Shown here: positions 37,609 to 50,592 of the stretch, one piece after another
Position numbering within the stretch: position 1 is the first letter of the stretch
Layout of the letters: every line of letters begins with the position of its first letter
NCBI GenBank assembly: GCA_964020975.1
Contig: OZ026626.1
Coordinates: 11,459,060-11,523,059 of the forward strand
From: Hermodice carunculata
Lineage: Eukaryota > Annelida > Polychaeta > Eunicida > Amphinomidae
DNA length: 64,000 bases
Direction: 5' to 3'
Position numbers and translations under genes: made by a program
The notes under the pieces: generated by a model
Database searches by the model: none
Told to the model about the DNA's origin: nothing
Seen by the model: the letters and a program-made list of their open reading frames with translations, nothing else

Positions 37609-38880
37609 GTGTAGAGACAAACATTTCAGCATCACAAATCAAAATTCCTATCCAATTAATTTTGAGCCTCGAATAAGCGAATTTTCTGTAATGGTGTCTA
37701 TGACATGTCTTGACATATGGGAGCACACATATTGGTGTGGCCAATCAAATATTAGCTGAATGGTTTGCAAACTGGGCAGTAGCCTAAAATACGTTTTTTA
37801 TTCTGATTTTTCATGAGATACATAGCATACACATATATGTCCATTACATGTGTGTGTAAATGCATTACTAACAAAACGTATTTGGTGGATATATAAGAAT
37901 TACATTTTCAGTGAATGTTAGGAAGAAGCCCTGTGTGTGGCGCACACCAGCTTATGAACAAGGTATAGACAATTCTTTGTCTTTCAGCATATTGCATTTA
38001 TTCACAAGTATCTAAAATATAGTCTAGTAGCTGCCAAAAATTCCTTCACAGGCTTCGAATGGATAAATGCATGTGGCAATTTTAACTGCATTTCACATTT
38101 GTATATTATCTAAAATGTTTTAACTGCCAAGGAAACGTTTGTATTCACCTCTGAAATGGGTTGCAACTGCATTAATTTCTTCACGTGTCAAAATGCATTC
38201 TGAGAGAGGCATGATGATTTGAGAGAATTTAAATAGCATTTTCGTCGCCAGGTCTATGTAGATTTCCATCCTGCTCTTAGTGCTGTCATCCTAGTGCCAA
38301 TCTACTTTTTAATGATCAAGCAATGCCATCAACTAAATATTAGACATGACATGTGAATCGGCACAGATACTCAAATTAGCTGCTATTTTACATGAAGGAA
38401 AAGAGAACTTAAAGGCAGTTTGAATGCCACTATGCACACCCGGAAATGACATTAAGCTATCTGCCCACCTCATGTTTAAACCCAAGGAAATCCCATTGGT
38501 TCCTCCTTTTCCCTTAAGGCTGCACACAAGTAAAATTTTCACAATCAAAAATAAAATAAACCTTAGCCTTGTGATATACTTGATGATATTGAAGAGAGTA
38601 TTGGCCTGGTAATTTTAAAATACCAGTGTAAACTATTTGACTAGATAGGGGTATAGGAGGACGGATGGTAAGATTGATTCACTATTGCAAAGAGATGTAA
38701 AGGAAGAAAATAATTATCTCATCAACCTTGATATGCATTGTGAAAGAATGGATGGTCAACTGATAAGCATAAGTTTACTCCTTGAGTCAAGATTTAACCA
38801 AGAATGCTGTTTAAACAGCCCATGCTCAGCTGACTTAGACATTCATCACACTTGCAGCTCTGTGAATTTGGGATAGGATC

Positions 38881-39180
38881 AACGTCACCTATGTACTGAG
38901 TAAGTTTGACCTTCATAGATGAACACTTACATGTGCAACATTAATGTCAAGTTCAAGTAGTTCTCAAGTTATTGTGAAGAGTAAAATTCATGATGTTGCA
39001 ATGTTAGCCCAGAAACAATGTCAAGGTCATTCATGTACTGTCTATGCATGACCTTCATAGCGAAACATTGAAATGTGCAACATCAAGGTTCTAACTCAAA
39101 ACAGATCTTAAGTTATGAAGTGAACAGTAAACTTCATGTCAGTTGCCCTGTGACTTTGAGAATGAGGTCAAGGTCCAAAC
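38881..39180 (+). repeat. Two tandem units (~142 bp) rich in GACCTTCAT
   Basis: ATGTACTG, GACCTTCATAG and ATGTGCAACAT recur in order with a period near 142 bp (38891 and 39033). A third partial unit with GAGGTCAAGGTC follows. GACCTTGACCTT-type repeats are familiar from bivalve genomes; no coding is seen. Confidence 0.55.
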
Positions 39181-39334
39181 ATCACCGCAGCATCACCATT
39201 TGCACAAAACAGGGAGACACTTATAAAAACTACATCCATGGCACAAATCTGGCCAAAATAATTTTACTTGTAACCGTTACAAGAAATTCCCAAATTAAAC
39301 TTCTTTCCTACTAAATTTTGAAGAGAAAATTCAT

Positions 39335-40323
39335 TAAAAAAGTCACTGGAGCGTGACCATTTGAATAAACGTGGTATAGACTAACTCAAGGTATAGGCCA
39401 CCAAGTTTGAAGTAAATCTGATACACGGTTTTTGCAGAGAAGTTCAAAATGTGAATTACCTTTAGAATGCATTAGAATGCCCTTTGACTTGCATAGTAAG
39501 CAATAGAAAAGGTGGATTATACATAAGTCCCCGAATTGAAAAAAAAAAAAATCGTTTGACATCAGGAACCCACAGCAGTGCCACCTAGAGAACACCCTTG
39601 CTTGACCCTTTTACAAGGAACATATCCACAAAGTTTCAAATTAATCTGATAGACGGTTCTACAGAAAAGACAAGTAACGAAAACACATAAAAATTCATTA
39701 AAAAAAGGGGAAAAAATTGCAGCCCCTCCAAATGAACAAATTAAGAACTAGGGGTCCCTAGACGTGTTCCTATGTAATATCAAATCAACTGGGTATTTGG
39801 TTGTGGAGAAGAAGATTTTGTATGATTTGTCTGAAAAAAAAGAGGAAAAGAATTCACTAAACATCCAATAGTCACTGGAGCGTGACCATTTGAACAAGCC
39901 TGGTAGTAATCCACCCAAGGTACATTGCCACTGAGTTTGAAGTCAATCTGGTTCTGGAGAAAAGTCAAAACTAGCAAAAGCACACAAAAATTCATTAAAA
40001 AAAAAAGAATAAGATTGCAGTGCCACTTGGTAAACAAATTCAGACTTAGGGGTCCATGGGAGTATCCCTGTGCGATATCAAAGCAATTGGGTGACCGTTT
40101 TCAGAGAAGGAGAGTTTTTAAGATTTGCCCCCCAAAGAACAAAATAATTCATAAACAAATAAAAATCACTGGCGCATAACCATTGGAACAAATTTGGTAG
40201 AAACTCACCGAAGGCACATACCTACAAAGTTTAAAGTGAATCTGGCGGACAGTTTTGGAGACGAAGTCGAAAATGTGAATTGTTGATGACGGCCGACGGA
40301 CTACAGAGGCTAGACGATGGACA
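39335..40323 (+). repeat. R1 modular repeat, left part of an interrupted copy
   Basis: Anchor elements (GCGTGACCATTTGAA) occur at about 39352 and 39880 and a degenerate one near 40172, with the same three-submodule order as the copy at 1915-3325. The sequence breaks off at GATGGACA (40316-40323) and resumes after the same eight bases at 42001. A Penelope-like element fills the gap. Confidence 0.8.
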
Positions 40324-41992
40324 TCTGCTTTGAAACTTAAAAGCTTCATACACTATTCCACTATACCGACACTGGTATAAACAGGTAAATAGTTATATAT
40401 ATTTAGCACCATAAAAGTGACTACATGTGTTATGAGGTACAGTGCACTAAGGTTTTAAGACAGACTAGGGAAAATTCTCTAAGTGGGTTTAGTATAATTT
40501 ACCCCAGATACTTTCCCTCATACCACTCTTATTATTTGAGGACTACACTTTGTCATTTCAAGCCCCATCTTGACATTGTTTGACAAATGTTCTTGAGTAA
40601 GTGTTGTACTTGTTATATATTTTGGTCATATCTCTGGAATATTTCAACAGTGTTTTGTATAGTTGTTGATTTTTATAACCTTTGCGTTGTAGTTTTTGCA
40701 AGAAAATTCTGACTATATTGACAAAGTCGCTGAAACGTGTGGGGTTTTTAGCAATACGTATCACTTGTCCGATAAAATCCCCATATGCCTGTTTCTCCGG
40801 AATGTTTCCTGTCAGATCAGGGTAGGAGGTAATATCAAATGTGAACTGGTCTCTCTTGTCAAATATTTTGGTACATACTGGTAGTTCTTATTTTCTATAT
40901 CCAGATCAAAGAAAGTAGCTTTAGTATCACTTACATTTTCCAGATTTAATATAAGTTCTTTGGGATATATGTTTTTCAAATTTCCCTTTATTTTATCTCC
41001 AACCTTTAAAGCACACAGGCCATTTATAATTTTTTTCGCGTGTGAATATGATCTTCATGCAGCTGTAAAGTCTCTTTTTGTCAATTCCTCCATCTATTTT
41101 GATTCATAATAATGTAAAAAAAAAAAGGTTTGCAATATATAGGGGCTGAATCTGTTCCCATTGGCATGCCCAGTATTTGTTGATTGACTCTGGTTCCAAA
41201 GCAAAAGTATGCACAGTTGATAATGTATTGTGTTATTTGAGCACACGCTTGCTTCGTGCAGGATTTTCCTTAGCTCTTACCTTTAACAAATTTAGCCTCA
41301 GCACCATAATTGTTAATATATGGGCATGTGTCACCATTGAACGCTTTATCCAACTCTGAAATGAACACATTGTTTACGTCTGTCAAGATAATCTTTGTGT
41401 ACAATGTTGAGAAATCAAAGGTGTGAATTGGTTTGGCACCATTCGTATTGTTGATTTTGTCAATGTCTAGTAGAATATCTCTTGTGCTATCTCTAATCCA
41501 CATTCTATTCACTCCTGTGTACATTTTCACTTTTTTGCACTAGTGAGTATATGAAAGTTTGACAACTTTGAGAACTTAAGTGATTCGTGTGGCAATTTGG
41601 TTCGAAACACATTTCTTTGCTGCAATGATGAACCTGAGTCCAACAGGGTTTTATGCATGTTGACAATTGCATACATAATTGGTAATTTCCTTTCCTCATT
41701 TGAGACAATGCATTTCATCTTCTTGATTTTATCCACTTGGTCCTTGATAACAGTATCAGAGGTTCCTTTCTTTTGATAGCTTCCATTATTCAATTCACTC
41801 AGTATTTTATTAATGTTGTATGGTTTATAAGTTAGTGCATGGTCATCACTAGCTTTGTAAACAGGTGTGATGACAGACTTGTCATCCAAGTCTTGCAATT
41901 TCTGACTACAATGTGAATCCTGCAGTACTTGTTCAATCTGTTTCCACATTTGAAGAGGTCCTTTTCTCAGGTATTTAATTCTTTCATCCACA
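40324..41992 (-). mobile_element. Penelope-like element, 5'-truncated, inserted in R1
   Basis: Minus-strand frames read in order: KYLRKGPLQMWKQIEQ, LPIMYAIVNMHKT (the P-x-x-Y...HK box), HTFDFSTLYTKI, then QQILGMPMGTDSAP, then IVRIFLQKLQRKGYKNQQL (RT thumb). These are the diagnostic blocks of a Penelope-like RT. No GIY-YIG domain is seen. The element is flanked by the exact 8-bp direct repeat GATGGACA and interrupts an R1 repeat. It lacks the N-terminal part, as 5' truncation on insertion would give, and is degenerate internally. Length about 1.67 kb. Confidence 0.8.
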
Positions 41993-42000
41993 GATGGACA

Positions 42001-42060
42001 ACGGACGAAAGACGGAGGACCATAAGATAAGCTCAACTGACTGACAAGTCAGCTGAGGCA
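42001..42060 (+). repeat. R1 modular repeat, right part of the interrupted copy
   Basis: ACGGACGAAAGACGGAGG, then CTCAACTGACTGACAAGTC and AGCTGAGGC, is the usual R1 3' terminus (compare 3232-3310). Together with 39335-40323 it rebuilds one R1 copy. Confidence 0.75.
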
Positions 42061-42064
42061 AAAA

Positions 42065-43472
42065 TGAATTGGGCATAATTTTTTCAATGTGGATCTGCAT
42101 AAGCTGCAATACACAATACAGTGTTGTTTACTTTTTATGATATTTTATATGATATTAGCCCTAAGGACACTCAGTCCACTGTTGCTTGTGAACACGATAC
42201 TCCTCACATATTTCAGGTTAATACATATACCTTTCAGGACTTAAATCTTATGAAAATCTTAAAAAAAATTGACATAGTAGCACGGCACGGATCAAATACC
42301 AAATGTTGTGAAGTTTCTAGTGTCTGTAAATCTTAAAAGATTGCCATGATATTTAATAAATGTGAAGAAGTACAAATCTTGCTTGGCAGCTACAGCTTCA
42401 CAAAAGTGGAAAAACAGTATTTAGTGAATGAGAATAGAATGCAATACCTCGGAAAAACAATTAAATCTCAAATTTCAACTTTATAGAATGTATAGGTTAT
42501 GTAAAAGACTAATGCAATATGGTTGCCCCAGACCCATTTCTGTAGGTCCGCAGGCCTGCAAGCCTGTAGAAAGTGAGTTGGTGAAGATATCCTACAACTT
42601 GGACATCAGTAGAGTAGACCATATACACTCAAGATTACTATTTGCTTTGTGTGCGTTTTGCAAAACTGTGCTAGGAGACCTAATAATGAGATGTGGCAAT
42701 TTTCCAACCGTTTGAAATTTTGTATAAAACTCCAAACGTTTTGTCAATGTGTTTAAATGTTTTGAGCACTATGGCACTTCTCCGCCCCTTTTCTTGTTAT
42801 CACCCTCTTTTTTTTGTTTATTTTTGTTTTGATTTTGAATTATATTAGTTGGTGTTGTGAAAGTGGCTATTTCTGGATGATGTAAGACATCATTTATGTG
42901 TTTGTGGGTTTCCCAATAAGGCAATAAAACATTAATCACGAAAGACGTTTTTTGTTTTACTTTGAATCACCACAGTAATACAATCCATAACAAGTGAGCA
43001 GAGAAGTTTGCGCATGGCCCTTTTAACCCATAATGCCAAGCGTAACAAGCATGAGGCTATGTTTGTACAAGAGCTGGTATGAAGTACTTGAGTGTATTCT
43101 TTCATTTTATACAAATTGTATTTGCGCACAGAGACACAAGTCTCTCTCGCATACATGAAATGCGAGGTCATCGAGTAGATGCGATCGATTCGAGTACGGC
43201 ATTTGTGAGTCATACACAGGGAATAAGTTGTGTTTTGAAGATATTGAGTCGTATGTACAAGAAACACAAAGCTACATTGAAAGTATAAGTTGCTTCATGT
43301 GTACGAGATACTAGGTCCCAAATGCAACATGGGACTTAATAAGCTGCACACACAGTATAGTAACACGTATATTAAATGACCATGTATGCACTTGTTGCAT
43401 GTAAAAACACACCAACAAATATTGTGATGGAAGTGAACCACATGCAAACACATACAACCAGGCACACACACA

Positions 43473-43538
<66 letters not shown>

Positions 43539-45770
43539 TAGGTGTTTGTGCATTAATCTATGAAAAAATATATGGAAAGTTAAAAATTGGTGAGATAAGA
43601 CTGTAAATATGTTAGCAAATTCGGAGTGATGTCGTGTGCTATATATACTACACGGACGAGGTCACGTACATGTTGGATCTGCAAGTATGTCAGACACAGT
43701 ACATCACATGTTTACTCCCCTCCCATATGTACGGCTTAAACCTCTCTATAGTTCACGCCGTTAAATGGCTATGGCAGAGCTCGTGCGTATATTACTGTCT
43801 TTATCTTGTTACCATGGCTTCCTGTCGTAAAATTAGACATGATGTAAAATGGCAATACTGGTAAACTGATAATTTAAGTTGAGTCTGTGTAACGAAATCT
43901 GCTTACACTTCTCTTTTCCCAATATCTTACCAGTGGTCCTACTGTTGAGATTCCCTTGTTGACTATAGCATTAAATATAAGTTGTGTCCTCTGGCACATT
44001 TTTTTCAGATTCTAGTGCCAATTAACTTTTCATATAGCTTTATGTTGTTCCTAATAATGTGGCTGCCTCCTTGAATTTTATTTTAAGCCAAGCACATTAT
44101 GATACATCTTTATTGGCGGTTTTGCTGACTAATTCTTTGTACACTACATGTATACTCCTTGCGACTCTGCTAAGGGCCTTTTAGGTAGGTCTAAAAGCAT
44201 GCATGCGCCCAATACATTGCTTACTATTGTGTAGTTGAAAAGGAACTACTTTCTGAAGACTTAATATGTGTGCAAATTTTTTTCATTTCGTCGTATAGTC
44301 CGGTGCTTTTTAAAAATTGCAAGCTTAGGGACTTTGGGAGAATGTGCCTTTGGCGCTCCTAAAATCCCATTTAAAATGCCAAGATTTAAGTGTTATGTGC
44401 AAGGGTTTTTCTGCAATACTACAGGGGACAAAGTATATTTATTTTATAGATTTTCAAAAGAAGAGTACATACTAACCCTTATTGTTTTTTAATAAAGCGC
44501 TGACTAAAGTATTTCTTCTCTCTGACGCAAACGAGATCAATATCATTTCTTGCTGAAAAAGTAGTATTTCCCTGATTTTTTTTTTTCAAATTTAGTCAAC
44601 ATTTATATTCCGCAGTTTCTTTCTGACACTATCTAACATTCTAGCATATATCTAGTACATGTACTAGGTTTGAAAAAAGATGTGGATGACATTGTGGACA
44701 GCAGCATACATAGTCAGTTTAAGGTTATGGAACTCCAATATTTGTATTCAGTTGTATCTTGAAGTTCTCAAATTTATTGTCACTCAGGAGGCGGTGAAAC
44801 TCTGTCAGATTGCTCGCCTATCGACTCGCAATTTGACTTTGATCTCACCGCCTCCTTCGTGATATGTTTGCAAAACTCAATGCCATGCACGCCATACTTA
44901 ATTCCTTAATTGAAGGACAGAGCACAAGCTATCACAACAAAACCAAGGGATTTGTTGACAAATAAAAATGATATGAGTATCGTATAACTGTGTGAAATAA
45001 TTGCAAAAAAACGTGATTTTGTTAATATATGTCATTGCAAGCTAATGGAAGTTTGCTAACAAATCCTCGGACTCTGTAAGGATTCCCAATTAATTGTCAA
45101 AGTTAGGAATGCCTGGGTAGGGGCAACTGTAGAAATTACATGCTCAAGTGTGCATAGATGGTGTTTCCAAGCACATGTCGTAAAAAGAAAACGTCTACAT
45201 ACACGCAAACTCTAATTTGTCAATATGGAAATAAGTAGAAAATGTAGGAACCATAATGTCTAATCATAATATATCTTCTAAGCATTTTAGTGAATCATTG
45301 CTTTTGCGTCAATTTTTTAGATTGAAAATATACTATTATGTATTAAAAATCAATATTTTAACTTTTTGTCGAAGAGATCGAAACACAAAAACAGAAAAAA
45401 AGTTTAAGCCATGTGTCTAAACTATTAGAGTGATAATAAGAGAATATGATATAAATCTCACATACACATTATATACGCCTCATCTCCAAGCGATATGATA
45501 CGTTTCCGTCTTGCTTGCGTTATTAGACGTAATAGGATAAATATCATGCTTTATGTTTATGTTGTATTTGAGACACTAGGTCTTTTGCCTCTGTCATATC
45601 TTCATGAAGTATCGATTTATGGACAGTAACTTCGGTGTGTTTCAATAACGTGAAACCCCACATAACACACGAATAAGGAGCAACATATCAGCTTTGTTGT
45701 AAACTAGGTCAGTTATGAAGATTTACAATATCTGTTACTATCAGGCAAGTTTTGCATAGCTCTGTCTATC
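42065..45770. other. Interval between Penelope element and microsatellites
   Basis: 3.7 kb with one (TA)n tract; no coding, RNA or transposon signal that I can support. Confidence 0.4.
43477..43536. repeat. (TA)n microsatellite
   Basis: About 60 bp of TA preceded by a short CACA run. Confidence 0.95.
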
Positions 45771-45776
45771 TCTGTA

Positions 45777-45806
45777 TCTCTCCCTCTCTCTGTGTGTCTC
45801 TCTCTC

Positions 45807-45897
<91 letters not shown>

Positions 45898-45898
45898 A
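45777..45898. repeat. Compound (TC)n and (CA)n microsatellite
   Basis: About 80 bp TC-rich with CCC breaks, then about 26 bp of CA. Confidence 0.95.
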
Positions 45899-46525
45899 GC
45901 ACACTTATCTTAGTTCCATTCAGGTTACCATGAAGCAAAGCTCACTGCTCACCTCAGGATATAAGACTGTTTGGGTGACTTTTCCTAAGTCACATGAGCA
46001 TGGGAACGTTCACGTAAGCTTTTTCACATTTCCAAAGCCTCAATTCTCCAACTGCATTATGTGCAGGTTCACAATAACCTGCAAGAGCTCAAAAATTTTG
46101 TTTGCCTTTAAGCACAAAACTGGTTGTATTTTGAACTTCTGGCGAAATAGGTAGTCCTCTACCACACAGCTGTGCAGTCAAAACTTGAAATATGCCAAAC
46201 GGTAAATTGCTGCCACTTATGACAAGGATAATTTGATTACAGTTAATGCTATTCTTATAGTAAGAAAGCTAACATTTACATATACCCCAACCGATGTTTC
46301 CTCAATTCCGTATAATGATCCTACCTTCTTTTAATGCTCAGTTCATGCACTAAACAGATCATGGAAAAACACGTGTAAATGTAGTATTTCGATATCTTAA
46401 TATTAAAAAGCTATAATAAACCGCCTTGCAAGGCAATTGCTTAAGGTGACATATTGACAAACAACATATATGATCATTCTTGTTTTTCTTTTCTGCTAGC
46501 TGACATTACTTTTGTACATGTTTTA

Positions 46526-46605
46526 CACACATACATACATACATATATACATACACGCATACATACGTACATACATACACACATACAAATGTCTTTACAT
46601 GCATA

Positions 46606-46686
<81 letters not shown>
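46526..46686. repeat. Compound (CATA)n, (TA)n, (TG)n microsatellite
   Basis: CATA/CATAC units, about 50 bp TA, then about 30 bp TG. Confidence 0.95.
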
Positions 46687-46691
<5 letters not shown>

Positions 46692-46742
46692 CATTTCCGC
46701 TAAGAACTGCGAACTGCAATTAAAATCACAAGGCAGTAGTTG

Positions 46743-46748
46743 TTTATT
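46743..46748 (-). promoter_or_regulatory. Candidate poly(A) signal AATAAA for gene B
   Basis: TTTATT on the plus strand reads AATAAA on the minus strand, about 345-450 bases beyond the candidate stop codons near 47.1-47.2 kb. In an AT-rich genome this hexamer is common, so this is positional support only. Confidence 0.2.
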
Positions 46749-47193
46749 GTTCAGGAATATAACACATACAATAGTATGAATTGTTGTTTCCATTCATAAC
46801 CTGACGCCACTTCAGCGAAACCATTGTCAAATGCAAGCAAGATGAGAAAATATGGATCATCAATGTTGGTAATCATCCACCGATATTGTGGCTTGTAATC
46901 AGTTCTTATCATTTTGCGTTAAACCATTTTATCGAAAAAATTACGTGTTGTGCATTTAAATGTATAAAACCACAAACCTTATTGTTTACATTGGCTCCAT
47001 ATGTTAAGAGTATTTTCCTGCAGAGAACCAGAGTAACAAATGTCTGATTCACACAATGTATTTTACTTTGCACCACCATTACTACGTTACTTCCAATAAC
47101 AATCAATCATGAATTGCCTTCTTCCTAAACACTGCTGGTTTGACGAGTGCATTTGACAGCCATTTTTACTTCTTCTTTCGCTATCCTTTGCAT

Positions 47194-47218
47194 TTATGCA
47201 AATAAACTTCTCACAAGC
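47194..47218 (-). CDS. Possible last exon of GPCR gene B (helix 8 and stop)
   Basis: Seen: a good acceptor (gcagccatttccacag|) followed by G-CTT. Joined in phase 2 to the TM7 exon it gives SRLVRSLFA and a stop, which resembles a short helix 8 (basic residue, hydrophobic pair, R, LF). In another frame the same region stays open to 47087. A minus-strand AATAAA lies at 46743-46748. It is only eight codons and 3.2 kb from TM7, so chance is a serious alternative. Confidence 0.25.
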
Positions 47219-47999
47219 CTGTGGAAATGGCTGCACACAATGTTGATGTATATACGTTTTACTATTTGCGTAATAGAGGGTGTAGTTCAAAAACGATTTC
47301 TGCACATTGTTTTGTCACAGTACAATTCTCAGTGATTGTCCTGTATAGCGTTATCATTATTTTATATCACTCTGGTTAAGCATTGTGCTTGTTATCCTTG
47401 TTGACAATGTAGATTCACATTTTCCACGGAAAGCTTTTGACTGTGCGCTAGGTATTTTCTGCCTTTTACAAAGTAAAATGGCTGAAAATGTTTCCCTGAA
47501 CTTTCTGAAATTTCAATTGTAGATAACAAGAATGTGAGAATATATTTCCTCAAATAAATGTGATGTCTGGGAGTCATGAACAAGAGGCCTTAACAAAATA
47601 GATGTTAAGCGGTGCAATGTATGCATATAACAAAGGATTGAATAAACAGCCCATCTTTGGCTGGACCTGTCTATACTTCCTACCAAGCTTGATTAAAATA
47701 CTGTTCACAGTTTTGGAGAAAATTACATGTACATGCGTTTACATTAGCGTCCCTATAGTTGCCATGCTGTCATTCAATCATCACGTCATTTTGAAAATTC
47801 GTTCAAAATAAGAAAAGACATTTATACCACCCAATAAATAACCTTAAGTCGTGCTGAACTTATACCAAGAGAATCCACGTTGGTTCTCAATTACATATAT
47901 CAAAAGCTCATAATAAATGGGAGTGGGGGTGGGGGGAGGGGAGAGTAACCCCCCCCCCAAAAGAAAAAGAATTACAAATAGAATAACGACGCCACAACT

Positions 48000-48265
48000 T
48001 TCCAGTCTTAGAAAACCCTTTTGATGGGTGTTGAGAAGTGTCCCTGTGCATTGTTAAATCAATTGGCAATGTGGCTATGGGATTTTTCCAAACAATGAAT
48101 AAAACATTGAAAAATGGACAAAATGAAACATGAGTAAAATTAAATTCAATAAAGCTAAAACCACTAGGACATGGCGATTTGTATCAAATGAATATAAACT
48201 CATCAAACCTGCATCCCCGCCAAGTTTGATCTGAATCTGGTCAAAGTCTCATGAGTAATCACGAT
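48000..48265 (+). repeat. R1 modular repeat, diverged fragment
   Basis: Boxes GTCCCTGTGCATTGTTAAAT, ACTAGGACATGGCGATTTG and CCGCCAAGTTTGATCTGAAT align with R1 submodules in order. It is more diverged than the copies at 1.9 and 39.3 kb. Confidence 0.5.
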
Positions 48266-48359
48266 TACAAAAAAATGGACATTGTTTAGTTCTCTGTTAA
48301 TGCACTTTGGTTGTGCTATATATAATCACAGCAATATAATCGGATCTGCGTGCTCATGT

Positions 48360-48461
<102 letters not shown>

Positions 48462-48799
48462 ACATATTTAAGAAAAAGTGCGTGATAAGATTAAATCCTT
48501 AACACCTGGATTACCTTTTTCGGTCATAACGTTATACGTTCGGTCCATTCCAAAAAGGCACCACCATTGAATTCGTCTCCCCAAGGAAATACAAACAAAC
48601 AAACAAAAAAACAAGCAAATAAACAAAGAAAAAAAACCCTCAAAAGTGAAAATAATGATCATAAGGGCGATTGTGTTAGGTTTATTTTCCAAGGGCCACA
48701 GGTATGCACAAGCAATTAATAGCTTATGCCTGCGTTAAAGTTCACGGGAACATGAACTAAGATTATGAAGTCAAAGAAACACCCTCCCCCCCCCCCAAA

Positions 48800-49020
48800 A
48801 AAAAAATTGAAGTGGAATAATTTACACAATTGGCTGAGATCCGCTGAAGGTTTTTCTAATCCTTAAAGTTTGAAGTTGATCTAATAATTGGTTTTGAAAC
48901 AAAGGCAAAAGTGACAAGTGCGGATGCCAGATGTCAACAGATCGATGACAGACAAGCAGCAGAAGATGGATAACCGATAATGTGATCTCTGCTCACTTTC
49001 AAGTCAGTTGAGCAAAATCA
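48800..49020 (+). repeat. R1 modular repeat, 3' end fragment
   Basis: AGTTTGAAGTTGATCTAATA, GGTTTTGAAACAAAGGCAAA and a terminus with TCAAGTCAGTTGAGC match the R1 3' module. A Penelope-like fragment starts about 120 bases later. Confidence 0.5.
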
Positions 49021-49139
49021 TAATAACTATTGGTGTCAGGTAATTTGCCAATGTATCGATGGATGCATTAATTATGTCTGAGAAATCCAGTTTAACGCAC
49101 ATGGAGGGTCAGTGATCTCAGCTATGAGACAAACAATAT

Positions 49140-49345
49140 CAGAATTAGTTAATATCGGTAACTATCCTGGCATGTATAGTAATATTGCTATTGTGCTTCC
49201 TTATGGCGTACAGGTGTCACGGTTGATTGCATTTGCTAGAGTATGCACCGATTTTGACAACTTCAAATACCGCCCTACTTGAATAAGTCGTTTGTGAATT
49301 TTATACAAAATTACTTCTCATTGCACAAATATGAGGCGAATTTGA
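49140..49345 (+). mobile_element. Penelope-like element, C-terminal RT fragment
   Basis: LPYGVQVSRLIAFARVCTDF reads through 49197-49256 and FDNF follows. This is the same block as at 19.8 kb. The start directly follows an R1 3' terminus at 49.0 kb. Confidence 0.65.
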
Positions 49346-49489
49346 AAGGTTATATACAGGGGATTGATATACTCAGCAATTTAATGGTATATGTATGGAG
49401 CGAGATACCTCTTAACGTTGAGATTTACATGCACCAAATAGATGTAATCTACTACTATCTTTTAGTTACTAGCTGTCTCAAGTCAGAAG

Positions 49490-49830
49490 AGATATGTTTT
49501 CTTCCATACTATCTTAATGTCTAGAGTATGAATCTTGAGCTCACTGCATCTCGACATAGCTTGTTTGACGGCTTGCTTTTTGGATTGATCTTGATAACAG
49601 GGAATTTGGTGCAGTCTTGTTACTATCTTTGAAAACTGTCGCTCGCTTCTATCTTTCATGACGGTCATTATTTTATTTTTTGGTTGCTGTTGTCTGTTTG
49701 GCTTTGATAGCAGATACATGACTTGACAGTTGTTTTGAATGTGTATGTTGTTGGTTTTTGTCATGTTTATTTTTCATATTTGGATGGATTCAAAATTGGA
49801 CTGAATTTGGATATCGATCTTGATAAGTTC
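49490..49830 (+). mobile_element. 3' non-coding region of the Penelope-like element at 49.1 kb
   Basis: Collinear with 20440-20800 (GGTGCAGTCTTGTTACTATC, TTGAAAACTGTCGC, TTTCATGACGG, TATTTGGA). An open minus-strand frame here is probably incidental. Confidence 0.5.
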
Positions 49831-50137
49831 CGGTCACTGATTACTTTTCGGTAACAAATCCCCAATTAACTTTCGGGTCAACGTTTCTCTAACGCTAAGT
49901 AATACAATTTATCACGAATCAATAAAGATCAGATGCAGAATGGGTCTATTCATCTTAATGTGCCTCGTGCTGCATCGTGCTTCATTGTCATGTGTGTAAT
50001 TGTCCCTCCGCCACCCCCTCCACACGCTCTTCTCAATAAATAAATCAATTAATAAGTGGCCGTTTCAGGATTTCAATCCAGTTGTAACCTTCACAACTAA
50101 TGACCAACTTTGTTCAATTAAATTTGTTGTTACCAGT

Positions 50138-50323
<186 letters not shown>

Positions 50324-50393
50324 CATATTTTTTCAGTGGCAGATGTTTCCATGTACTGGGGTTATTGTTATTGACACCAGCAATGCTCCTTAC

Positions 50394-50592
50394 CTAGAAC
50401 AGAGGGGGTATATGTATGGATTTACAGAACTATTTGCCAACCCCAGAATATACAGGTTAAACTCTATACCATATTTGTCGCTTAGATTTTGTATCTCTGG
50501 CAAAAGCACAGACCTACAAGGATATCAAAAATTATTGCAGGTGCCCAACAAAGGCAAAAACACAAGAATACCAGCAGCATCATTTTGATGAC
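50394..50592 (-). CDS. GPCR gene B: TM6, ECL3 and TM7 (exon with a one-base frame break)
   Basis: Seen: acceptor ttactgttgcag| opens VIKMMLLVFLCFCLCWAP, a textbook TM6 with the CWxP toggle motif. About 26 codons later, near 50513, the reading frame must change by one base. The second frame gives LLPEIQNLSDKY (ECL3), then LGLANSSVNPYIYPLCS, a textbook TM7 with NPxxY, ending at donor TCTAG|gtaagg in phase 2. Length is 199 bp, one short of the 200 expected for phase 0 in and phase 2 out, which fits one missing nucleotide. W6.48 to N7.49 would be about 42 residues, within the peptide-receptor range. A GT lies at the break, but no acceptor far enough downstream makes a credible intron. Pseudogene or sequencing indel cannot be separated here. 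Confidence 0.86.

Noticed and set aside
47595-47666. Minus-strand GCLFNPLLYAY, first taken as the TM7 exon of gene B because of its NPxxY motif and splice-like borders.
   Set aside because: The preceding residues are charged rather than helical, the acceptor lacks a pyrimidine tract, and a far better TM7 (LANSSVNPYIY) sits next to TM6 at 50.4 kb.
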